Of a stretch of 10,635 bases of DNA, positions 1 to 5,916 are shown one piece after another; positions within the stretch are counted from its first letter, which is position 1, and each line of letters opens with the position of its first letter. This DNA comes from Lachnospiraceae bacterium UBA3287 (GTDB taxonomy: Bacteria; Bacillota; Clostridia; Lachnospirales; Lachnospiraceae). Made by a program: the position numbers and the translations under genes. A model generated the notes under the pieces. It was given only the letters and a program-made list of their open reading frames with translations, was not told the origin of the DNA and searched no databases. The stretch is taken from the NCBI GenBank assembly GCA_002362155.1, contig DETN01000177.1, forward strand, positions 29,408 to 40,042, read 5' to 3'.

Positions 1-117
1 GTCCTGTTATTTCTGCTTTTTGAAAGGGAACTGCCCGTGTCCATCGGGCTTCATTTCCTGTATTTTTATGAATATACCGGGGCATCCATTGAAAAAATAT
101 GCCGCTTTCTTTCCTAA
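1..117 (+). CDS. C-terminal fragment of an unidentified hydrophobic protein
   Basis: Frame 1 is open from the window edge to a TAA at 115-117, giving a 38-residue tail. It begins VLLFLLFERELPVSIG and ends IEKICRFLS. The tail is rich in Leu, Phe and Tyr, with short hydrophobic runs broken by charged residues, as at the end of a membrane protein. The start lies outside the window, so the family cannot be named. A second frame (frame 2) is also open across this stretch but reads as a Cys/Pro/Lys-rich peptide that runs into thrC out of frame. Frame 1 is preferred because it stops cleanly before the thrC leader. This could also be non-coding sequence. No clear intrinsic terminator follows the stop: the short GCCCG/CGGGC hairpin at 34-50 lies inside the frame. 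Confidence 0.4.
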   Translation, partial: VLLFLLFERELPVSIGLHFLYFYEYTGASIEKICRFLS

Positions 118-139
118 ACCGGAAAAGATGTGTTACACT
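111..139 (+). promoter_or_regulatory. Candidate extended -10 promoter for thrC
   Basis: TGTTACACT at 131-139 is an extended -10 element (TG at 131-132, TACACT at 134-139). The hexamer 17 bp upstream (TTCCTA, 111-116) is a poor -35, so recognition would rely on the TGn extension. A start near 146 would give a leader of about 80 nt before thrC. The assignment rests on motif matching alone. Confidence 0.35.
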
Positions 140-162
140 ATCTCCATTATTATGAAAAAGCC

Positions 163-214
163 CCGGCAGGGAAAAGAACTCTTGATCTTTTCCCTCGGAG
201 CCGCTCTCTGCGGC
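163..214 (+). promoter_or_regulatory. Two tandem hairpins in the thrC leader
   Basis: The first hairpin has a perfect 10-bp stem, AGGGAAAAGA (168-177) with TCTTTTCCCT (186-195), and an 8-nt loop. Three more pairs (163-165 with 196-198) can form past a 2-nt bulge. The second hairpin is GCCGC (200-204) with GCGGC (210-214) and a 5-nt loop; it ends 2 nt before the thrC Shine-Dalgarno. Neither is followed by a T run on this strand, so they look like a leader affecting translation or RNA stability rather than a terminator. They match no riboswitch class I recognise. Confidence 0.5.
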
Positions 215-228
215 AGAAAGGATCACAT

Positions 229-1713
229 ATGGAAGTATTATACAAGAGCACACGTTCCGACAGCGCCCCTATTTCAGCGTCGAAGGCCATCCTGAAAGGC
301 CTCTCCGATGACGGCGGACTGTTCGTCCCCACATCTGTTCCGGCCCTGGACAGGCCCCTCATGGATTTCGCCTCCATGACCTATCAGGAGACGGCCTACC
401 AGGTCATGAAGCTTCTGCTGACCGACTATACGGAAGAGGAGCTGAGAGGCTGCATCGAAAGAGCCTATGACAGCAAGTTCGATATCCCGGAGATCACAAG
501 GCTCCATAAGACCTCGGATGCCTGGTATCTGGAGCTTTATCACGGCGCCACCATCGCCTTCAAGGACATGGCCCTTTCCATCCTGCCCCATCTGATGATC
601 ACGGCAGCAAAAAAGAATCATGAGGACAAACAGATCGTGATCCTGACCGCCACCAGCGGCGACACGGGCAAGGCTGCCCTGGCCGGCTTTGCGGGCGTGG
701 AAGGCACAAAGATCATCGTTTTCTATCCCAAGGACGGGGTTTCCTCCATCCAGGAAAGACAGATGGTGACCCAGAAGGGGGATAATACCTGCGTCATCGG
801 CATTAAGGGCAACTTCGACGATGCCCAGAACGGTGTCAAAAAGATCTTTACGGACCGTGCCATGAAGGAAGAGCTTGCACAGGCGGGCTATCAGTTCTCC
901 TCCGCCAACTCCATCAACATCGGCCGTCTGGTCCCCCAGATCGTCTACTATGTATATTCCTACGGACGTCTTTTGAAGGACGGCGTCATTTCGGCGGGAG
1001 ATCCTGTCAATTTCGTGGTGCCTACCGGCAACTTCGGCAACATCCTGGCGGCCTTCTACGCCATGAAGATGGGCCTTCCGGTGGGAAAACTGATCTGCGC
1101 CTCCAACTCCAACAAGGTCCTCTTTGACTTCTTCCGGACAGGATCCTATGACAGGAACAGGGACTTCATTCTGACTTCCTCCCCTTCCATGGATATCCTG
1201 ATCTCCAGCAACCTGGAGCGCCTGATCTACTTCCTGACAGGAAACGACGCGGCTGAGAACGCGGCCCTCATGAAGGACCTGACGGAAAAGGGCGTCTACA
1301 GTGTTACAGACCAGATGCGGGAGAAGATGGATGTCTTCTTCGGAGGCTACGCCGACGAAGAGGCTACAGCGGCCCAGATCCGCAGGATCTATGAAAAGGA
1401 CGGCTATGTACTGGATCCCCATACGGCCGTGGCCAGCGCCGTCTACGATCAGTATCTGGCAGAGACCGGCGACAGGACACCTGCAGTCATCGATTTTACC
1501 GCCAGCCCCTTCAAGTTCGAAAGAGCGGTCATGAAGGCGCTGGGACAGCCCTCCGACATGTCCGACCTGGATCTGGCCGACAGGCTTTCAGAAGTGTCAG
1601 GCGATGCGGTCCCCGAAGCGGTAAACAGCCTCAGGACGGCAGAGGTCCTTCATAAGACTGTCTGCGAAAAGGACGGCATGGCAGATGAGGTCAGGAAATT
1701 CCTGGGTCTTTAA
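229..1713 (+). CDS. thrC: Threonine synthase
   Basis: This PLP-dependent cytoplasmic enzyme converts O-phosphohomoserine to threonine and phosphate, the last step of threonine synthesis. The product is 494 residues, normal for the longer, E. coli/yeast-type form of the family. It has the N-terminal threonine-synthase domain with DDGGLFVP (27-34), then the PLP-lysine motif HGATIAFKD (Lys112), the ATSGDTGKAA loop (141-150), SSANSIN (224-230), the phosphate-binding GNFG (267-270) and SSPSMDILISSNLERL (317-332). DPHTAVA near residue 397 is also typical. The ATG at 229 was chosen because AAAGGA (217-222) sits 6 nt upstream and the protein then begins in the usual way. An in-frame ATG at 130 would add 33 residues with no family resemblance and would translate through the leader hairpins. 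It is preceded by a structured leader. No terminator is visible between its stop and the 6S RNA promoter 8 nt downstream, so some read-through is likely. No other threonine or homoserine genes adjoin it here. Confidence 0.96.
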   Translation: MEVLYKSTRSDSAPISASKAILKGLSDDGGLFVPTSVPALDRPLMDFASMTYQETAYQVMKLLLTDYTEEELRGCIERAYDSKFDIPEITRLHKTSDAWYLELYHGATIAFKDMALSILPHLMITAAKKNHEDKQIVILTATSGDTGKAALAGFAGVEGTKIIVFYPKDGVSSIQERQMVTQKGDNTCVIGIKGNFDDAQNGVKKIFTDRAMKEELAQAGYQFSSANSINIGRLVPQIVYYVYSYGRLLKDGVISAGDPVNFVVPTGNFGNILAAFYAMKMGLPVGKLICASNSNKVLFDFFRTGSYDRNRDFILTSSPSMDILISSNLERLIYFLTGNDAAENAALMKDLTEKGVYSVTDQMREKMDVFFGGYADEEATAAQIRRIYEKDGYVLDPHTAVASAVYDQYLAETGDRTPAVIDFTASPFKFERAVMKALGQPSDMSDLDLADRLSEVSGDAVPEAVNSLRTAEVLHKTVCEKDGMADEVRKFLGL

Positions 1714-1720
1714 AAATCCT

Positions 1721-1749
1721 GTGCCACTTACCTGCTGATATGGTATAAT
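1721..1749 (+). promoter_or_regulatory. Promoter of the 6S RNA gene
   Basis: TATAAT at 1744-1749 carries an upstream TGG, forming an extended -10. GTGCCA at 1721-1726, exactly 17 bp upstream, matches four of six bases of the -35 consensus. The expected start, about 6-7 nt after the -10, falls at 1755-1756, which is where the terminal stem of the RNA begins. The promoter starts only 8 nt past the thrC stop codon. Confidence 0.8.
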
Positions 1750-1755
1750 GAAAGT

Positions 1756-1942
1756 GCCTGAAATGTTATTTCTGCTATTTTGAACCTACAATTACTTTAA
1801 ACGGGAATCCTATATCGCCCTTGCAGATGCCACGCCTCCTGTCCCTTCGGGGGCACCGGCAGAGGAAGGCTGACGCACCGGCTGCGGTAACCCACCTGGC
1901 TGAGCGCTAGGAGTCAAAGTGCAGTCTGGCATTTCAGGCTTT
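1756..1942 (+). ncRNA. ssrS: 6S RNA
   Basis: 6S RNA binds the housekeeping sigma-factor holoenzyme of RNA polymerase by imitating an open promoter, and so lowers transcription in stationary phase. The gene is recognised from several features together. It is about 185 nt long. Its ends pair perfectly over 10 bp (GCCTGAAATG at 1756-1765 with CATTTCAGGC at 1930-1939), followed inward by wobble pairs. The 5' bubble strand TTATTTCTGCTATTTTGAAC (1766-1785) and the 3' segment GGTAACCCACCTGGC (1886-1900) resemble the Firmicute 6S family as I remember it. A strong promoter starts transcription at the stem, an intrinsic terminator follows, and no plausible reading frame is present. The exact 3' end, between about 1940 and 1946, presumably results from processing of a precursor reaching the terminator. 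A covariance-model search was not possible. Confidence 0.85.
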
Positions 1943-1955
1943 TATATGAGTCTTC

Positions 1956-1990
1956 AGGCCGTCGGAGTCCTTCCTCCGGCGGCTTTTTTA
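1956..1990 (+). terminator. Intrinsic terminator of the 6S RNA gene
   Basis: GCCGTCGGAG (1958-1967) pairs with CTCCGGCGGC (1974-1983) through 10 bp including one G-U, with a 6-nt loop, and is followed by a run of T (1984-1989). It ends just upstream of the pheS leader promoter and so separates the 6S unit from pheST. Confidence 0.9.
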
Positions 1991-2001
1991 TTTTGCGAAC
2001 C

Positions 2002-2029
2002 TTGACAAAATTTGTCATTGCCCTATAAT
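2002..2029 (+). promoter_or_regulatory. Promoter of the pheS-pheT T-box operon
   Basis: A consensus -35 TTGACA (2002-2007) and a consensus -10 TATAAT (2024-2029) are separated by 16 bp. The start is expected near 2036. The -35 is embedded in a perfect inverted repeat, TGACAAA-A-TTTGTCA (2003-2017). Confidence 0.88.
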
Positions 2030-2036
2030 GGGGTAC

Positions 2037-2284
2037 TAGATGTTAAAAAAGCTTTGATGGAGACAGAACCTGCCACAGGCCAGGCAGACAGAGAGAGAGC
2101 TCACCGGCTGAAAGGCTCTTTACCAGGCAGCAGCGTTTATTCACTCCGGAGCTTTCCGCGTGAACAGAAATCAGTAATGCGGAACGGACGGCCCCGTTAC
2201 AGGCCTTTGAGAGCCGGGACGGGTCCCGGAATTTCAGGTGGTACCGCGGAGTATGACTTCGTCCTGTTCTGGACGGAGTTTTTT
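2037..2284 (+). promoter_or_regulatory. T-box leader, specifier TTC (tRNA-Phe)
   Basis: A T-box leader binds its cognate tRNA; uncharged tRNA-Phe stabilises an antiterminator and lets transcription proceed into the synthetase genes. The conserved T-box sequence AGGTGGTACCGCG is at 2236-2248. Stem I can be drawn with GGAG (2059-2062) pairing to CTCC (2144-2147) at its base and CCTGCC (2069-2074) pairing to GGCAG further up. This places TTC (2140-2142) followed by A in the specifier loop, a Phe codon that agrees with the genes downstream. A Stem III hairpin, CCGGGA/TCCCGG (2214-2219/2224-2229), precedes the T-box. The short open frame through this leader (2012-2326) is not a gene. Confidence 0.95.
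2256..2284 (+). terminator. T-box-controlled transcription terminator
   Basis: ACTTCGTCC (2256-2264) pairs with GGACGGAGT (2271-2279) through 9 bp including one G-U, with a 6-nt loop, followed by a T run. The stem competes with the antiterminator formed by the T-box just upstream and is the off state when tRNA-Phe is charged. Confidence 0.9.
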
Positions 2285-2340
2285 CTTTTTATGCAGGCCA
2301 TTTATTCAGGAAACAAATATTTTTAACAGAGGTGTACATT

Positions 2341-3366
2341 ATGCAGGAACAGATCAAAGAATTGCGCAGGCAGATGATGGACGCAATCGGCGGGATCCAT
2401 TCCAAGGAAGATCTCGCGGATTTCTGGCAGAACTATCTTGGCAAGAACGGTCAGGTGGCTGGACTGATGAAGAACCTTCGCAGCGTTGCCAAGGAAGAAC
2501 GTCCCACCATGGGCAAGCTGATCAACGAGCTGAAGACCGAGACCGAAGCCCGCTATCAGGCTGCCAGGGAAAAGATGGAAGAGGCCGAGCTGGCAGCCAG
2601 AGACAGAAAGGAACAGATCGACATCACCATGCCCGCAAAGAGAGACAGGGTGGGTAATCTTCATCCCCTGACTCTGACCAGGAACGAGATGGTAAACGTA
2701 TTCTCCGGCATGGGCTTCGAGATCTATGACGGCGCCGAGATCGAGGACGACGACCACAACTTCACCAGGCTGAACGTCCCCAAGAACCATCCTTCCAGGG
2801 ACATGCAGGATACCTTCTATATCACAGAGGACATCCTTCTGCGTACGCAGACCTCTACCGGTCAGATCCGCTACATGGACGCCCATAAGCCCCCCATCAA
2901 GATGCTGTCTCCCGGCCGTGTATTCCGGTCCGACTCCGATGCGACCCATTCTCCCATGTTCTCCCAGATGGAAGGCCTTGTGGTGGATAAGCACATCACT
3001 CTGGGCGACCTGCAGGGCATGCTGGAGAAGTTCTGCCAGCAGATCTTCGGTGAGAGCGTAAGGACCAGGCTCCGTCCCTCCTATTTCCCCTTCACAGAGC
3101 CTTCCGTTGAGATCGACGTATCCTGCTTCAAGTGCGGCGGCAAGGGCTGCAGCCTCTGCAAGGGCACGGGCTGGATCGAGATCCTGGGCGGCGGCGTCGT
3201 CCACCACAAGGTCCTGGCCAACTGCGGCATCGACCCCGACGTATACTCCGGCTTTGCCTTCGGCATCGGCATCGAGCGTGTTGCCATGCTCAAGTACGGC
3301 ATCAACAACATTGGCCTGCTGACACAGAACGATCTTCGTTTCCTCAAGCAGTTCAGAGAAGTCTAA
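2341..3366 (+). CDS. pheS: Phenylalanyl-tRNA synthetase alpha subunit
   Basis: This is the catalytic subunit of the cytoplasmic alpha2-beta2 enzyme that attaches phenylalanine to tRNA-Phe. The product is 341 residues, the normal length. It has an N-terminal helical coiled-coil arm (about 1-95), then the class II catalytic core: TLTRNEMVNVFSGMGFE (motif 1 region, 111-127), LSPGRVFRSDSDATHSP (motif 2, 189-205) and GFAFGIGIERVAML (motif 3, 304-317, class II Arg313). Four cysteines (262, 265, 270, 273) form a CxxCGGxGCxxC insert that is common in Firmicute PheS. The ATG at 2341 follows AGAGG (2328-2332). A GTG at 2332 is in frame but overlaps that Shine-Dalgarno, so it was rejected. The stretch GGGVVHHKVL (283-292) replaces the VHPNVL I recall in relatives. 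Expression should follow tRNA-Phe charging through the T-box. Confidence 0.98.
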   Translation: MQEQIKELRRQMMDAIGGIHSKEDLADFWQNYLGKNGQVAGLMKNLRSVAKEERPTMGKLINELKTETEARYQAAREKMEEAELAARDRKEQIDITMPAKRDRVGNLHPLTLTRNEMVNVFSGMGFEIYDGAEIEDDDHNFTRLNVPKNHPSRDMQDTFYITEDILLRTQTSTGQIRYMDAHKPPIKMLSPGRVFRSDSDATHSPMFSQMEGLVVDKHITLGDLQGMLEKFCQQIFGESVRTRLRPSYFPFTEPSVEIDVSCFKCGGKGCSLCKGTGWIEILGGGVVHHKVLANCGIDPDVYSGFAFGIGIERVAMLKYGINNIGLLTQNDLRFLKQFREV

Positions 3367-3380
3367 GGAGGTAACAGACC

Positions 3381-5810
3381 ATGAAAGTACCTTTCAGCTG
3401 GTTGAAAGAATATGTAGATATTGACATCAGTGCCCAGGAGCTGCAGGACAGACTTTTCTCCTGCGGTTTCGAAGTAGAAGAGCTGATCGACCTCTCCGAA
3501 GGCATTGACCGCGTCGTCGTAGGCGAAGTCACCGAGTGCGTCCCCCAGGAAGGCACCCACCTCTTCCTCTGCAAGATCGACGCCGGCCCTCTGGGAAAGG
3601 ACATCGAGATCAGCACGGGCGCTCCCAACGTATATCAGGGCATGAAGGTAGCCGCGGCTCTGGACGATTCCCATCTGCCCGGCGGCATCCACATCAAGGC
3701 CCGCAAGATGCAGGGCCATATGTCCTACGGCATGCTCTGCTCCGGCGAAGAGCTGGGCCTCAACGACGACCTCTTCCCCGGCTCCGAAGTCTACGGACTT
3801 CTGGACCTGCCCGGGGATGCGGTCAACGGAACGCCCATCCAGGATGTGGTAGGCCTCAGGGACTATATCTTCGATATCGCTCTGACTGCCAACCGTCCCG
3901 ACTGCAACTCCGTACTGGGCATTGCCAGAGAAGTGGCAGCCATCCTGGACAAGCCTCTCAAGGCTCCGGCAACGGACTATACCTGCTCCGATTATGTATT
4001 CGAAGGCTTCAAGGTAGCCGTCACGGCTCCCGAGTTCTGCCCCCGCTACACAGCCCACGGCGTACACAACATCCGCTACGGCCAGTCTCCCCAGTGGATG
4101 AAGCGCTATCTGGCCCTCTGCGGCCTGCGCTCCATCAGCGTGATCGTCGACATCACCAACTTCGTCATGCTGGAAATGGGCCAGCCCATGCACGCCTTTG
4201 ATCTGGACCAGCTGGAATCCAGCCAGATCCTGGTCAGAAGAGCGGCGGAAGGTGAGAAGATCGTGACCCTGGACGGCAAGGAATTCACCTTAAATCCCGA
4301 GAACCTGGTCATCTGCGACGGCACAAAGCCCGAATGCCTGGCCGGCATCATGGGCGGCAAGTCCTCCGGTATCACCCAGGAATCCAGAGAACTTCTTCTG
4401 GAATGCGCCAAGTTCGAGCGCGACAACATCCGTAAGACCTCCAGAGCCCTGGGACAGAGCACAGACTCCTCCTCCCACTATGAGAGAGGCGTATCTGAAT
4501 ATACCGTAGAACTGGGCATGGCCAGAGCCCTGCACCTGATCCAGGAGCTGGGATGCGGAGAAGTATCCTCCTCCCACTTCGACATCAAGAACGGGGAAGA
4601 CTTCACCGGCTCCGTTATGGACGCAGGCTATGAATTCAAAGGCACTTTAAGCGGCATTAACCGGATCCTTGGCATCGAAGTTCCTGCCGATACCGTACTG
4701 GACATCCTGCGCCGCCTTTCCTTCAAAGTGGAAAGAGACGGAGACAGCCTCCTTGTGAAGGCGCCTGCTTACCGTGAGGACATCGAGATCGGCGATCCCG
4801 ACCTGGCAGAGGAAGTCATCCGTGAATACGGCTATGACCACATCGTGCCCACCTTCGTACAGGATGCCACCGTTACCTCCGGCGGTCTGACCCCTGAACA
4901 GGAGAGAAAGGCCAAGCTTAAGAGATGCATGTGCGCGGAAGGCTTCTACGAAGTCCAGACCCTGTCCTTCTACTCCGACGCTGACCTGGATGCCCTCCAT
5001 ATCGCGGAGGATGCTCCCGAAAGAAGAGTGATCCGGATCCTGAATCCCATCACCGACCGTCTGTCCATCATGCGGACCACCCTGGCTCCCTCCATGCTGG
5101 ATATCGTGGTGAACAACATCAAGATGGGCAACCTGGAAGGACGCATCTTCGAACTGGAGAATGTCTACATTCCCAGACAGCTTCCCGTAACGGAACTGCC
5201 CGACGAGATCCCTCATCTGGGCTTCGCCGTTTTCGGAAACGATGAAGACTTCTTTACCGCCAAGGGCGCTGTGGAAGGCCTGGCAGAGGAATTCGGACTT
5301 TCCTTCGAGTATGAGAGAGCCCAGGATATCCCCTATCTGCATCCCGGCATCTCCGCCTACATCCTGTGCGGCGGCGAAAGGATCGGCTATGTGGGCAAGC
5401 TTTCCAACCTGGTCATGTCAGAGCTGAAGCTGCCCAAGGATTCCAGAGCCAATCACAAGATCTTCCTGGGCGAGATCGACTACGCAAAGCTGTCCGCCCA
5501 TGTGAAGGCCTTCCAGTATGTGCCGGTCTCCGAATTCCCCGTGGTGGAAAGAGACCTGGCCCTGATCGCCGACGAAAACATCGAGTGCGGCGACATCGAG
5601 AAGGAAATCAGAAAGGCATGCAAAAACGTGGAGAAGGCAGTTCTCTTCGACGTTTACAGAAGCGCGGCCATCGGCGCCGGCAAGAAGAGCATGGCCTTCA
5701 AGATCACCTTTGCTCCCGAAGACAAGGCGCTGACTCCCGACGATCTCAACCGTTTTGTCAAGAAGATCCTGGGCAATTTAAAGTTCCGTCTTGGAATTGA
5801 AATGAGATAA
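3381..5810 (+). CDS. pheT: Phenylalanyl-tRNA synthetase beta subunit
   Basis: This is the large subunit of the same synthetase; it contributes tRNA binding and the editing site that removes mischarged tyrosine. The 809 residues are close to the usual bacterial length. In order one sees the N-terminal MKVPFSWLKEYVD, an OB-fold tRNA-binding domain (about 40-150, with STGAPN and GMLCSGEELGL), the B3/B4 editing region (about 205-390, with DITNFVMLEMGQPMHAFD), the B5 domain (about 405-480, ending in EVIREYGYDHI), a degenerate class II core (about 490-690), and the C-terminal FDX-ACB domain (about 712-809, with FPVVERDLA and KSMAFKITF). The start is supported by AAGGAGG (3366-3372) 8 nt before the ATG. 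The gene begins 14 nt after pheS in the same transcript. Codon use is strongly biased to C- and G-ending codons, as expected for a highly expressed gene. Confidence 0.98.
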   Translation: MKVPFSWLKEYVDIDISAQELQDRLFSCGFEVEELIDLSEGIDRVVVGEVTECVPQEGTHLFLCKIDAGPLGKDIEISTGAPNVYQGMKVAAALDDSHLPGGIHIKARKMQGHMSYGMLCSGEELGLNDDLFPGSEVYGLLDLPGDAVNGTPIQDVVGLRDYIFDIALTANRPDCNSVLGIAREVAAILDKPLKAPATDYTCSDYVFEGFKVAVTAPEFCPRYTAHGVHNIRYGQSPQWMKRYLALCGLRSISVIVDITNFVMLEMGQPMHAFDLDQLESSQILVRRAAEGEKIVTLDGKEFTLNPENLVICDGTKPECLAGIMGGKSSGITQESRELLLECAKFERDNIRKTSRALGQSTDSSSHYERGVSEYTVELGMARALHLIQELGCGEVSSSHFDIKNGEDFTGSVMDAGYEFKGTLSGINRILGIEVPADTVLDILRRLSFKVERDGDSLLVKAPAYREDIEIGDPDLAEEVIREYGYDHIVPTFVQDATVTSGGLTPEQERKAKLKRCMCAEGFYEVQTLSFYSDADLDALHIAEDAPERRVIRILNPITDRLSIMRTTLAPSMLDIVVNNIKMGNLEGRIFELENVYIPRQLPVTELPDEIPHLGFAVFGNDEDFFTAKGAVEGLAEEFGLSFEYERAQDIPYLHPGISAYILCGGERIGYVGKLSNLVMSELKLPKDSRANHKIFLGEIDYAKLSAHVKAFQYVPVSEFPVVERDLALIADENIECGDIEKEIRKACKNVEKAVLFDVYRSAAIGAGKKSMAFKITFAPEDKALTPDDLNRFVKKILGNLKFRLGIEMR

Positions 5811-5819
5811 GGTTATACT
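5791..5819 (+). promoter_or_regulatory. Candidate promoter at the 3' end of pheT
   Basis: TTGGAA (5791-5796) and TATACT (5814-5819) are separated by 17 bp, so the -35 lies inside the last codons of pheT. A start near 5826 would give the aminopeptidase gene its own promoter and a leader of about 90 nt. Motif matching only. Confidence 0.5.
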
Positions 5820-5821
5820 GT

Positions 5822-5848
5822 AAGGACTTGACCTCCGGTCAGGTCCTT
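5822..5848 (+). terminator. Hairpin after pheT, probable terminator
   Basis: AAGGACTTGAC (5822-5832) pairs with GTCAGGTCCTT (5838-5848) through 11 bp including one G-U, around a 5-nt loop. The tract that follows, GCTATTTATG, is only moderately T-rich, so termination may be incomplete. The same bases can join the alternative stem described in the next entry. Confidence 0.6.
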
Positions 5849-5886
5849 GCTATTTATGCATTTCTGCCGGAGGTCAGAAAAATTTT
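5829..5886 (+). promoter_or_regulatory. Alternative hairpin in the aminopeptidase leader
   Basis: TGACCTCCGG (5829-5838) is perfectly complementary to CCGGAGGTCA (5867-5876), leaving a 28-nt loop, and GAAAAATTTTT follows. Its 5' arm overlaps the 3' end of the left arm, the whole loop and the first base of the right arm of the 11-bp hairpin at 5822-5848, so both cannot form at once. The structure ends about 28 nt before the Shine-Dalgarno. It may be an attenuator-like switch or the true terminator; the sequence alone does not decide. Confidence 0.45.
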
Positions 5887-5916
5887 TGACATCACAGTAC
5901 TACGGAGGAAACCTGA

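Noticed and set aside
130..228. 33-residue upstream extension of threonine synthase
   Set aside because: No Shine-Dalgarno lies at the ATG at 130, it overlaps the candidate promoter and leader hairpins, and the ATG at 229 has a good ribosome binding site and the expected family N terminus.
152..295. Possible leader peptide in the thrC leader
   Set aside because: The ATG at 152 has no ribosome binding site, the frame is not Thr-rich and it runs far into thrC out of frame.
274..1422. Long open frame (382 codons) on the minus strand opposite thrC
   Set aside because: It lies fully antisense to a gene with clear family motifs; its protein shows no recognisable domain, and such shadows are common where third codon positions are C/G-rich.
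2012..2326. 104-codon open frame through the pheS leader
   Set aside because: It begins before the predicted transcription start and crosses the T-box stems and terminator, so the sequence is RNA structure rather than protein.
2238..2657. 139-codon open frame overlapping the T-box and the start of pheS
   Set aside because: It is out of frame with pheS, has low-complexity Gln/Arg/Gly composition and lacks a ribosome binding site.
2323..3207. Open frame on the minus strand opposite pheS
   Set aside because: It is antisense to pheS, has no independent promoter or Shine-Dalgarno support, and is explained by codon bias.
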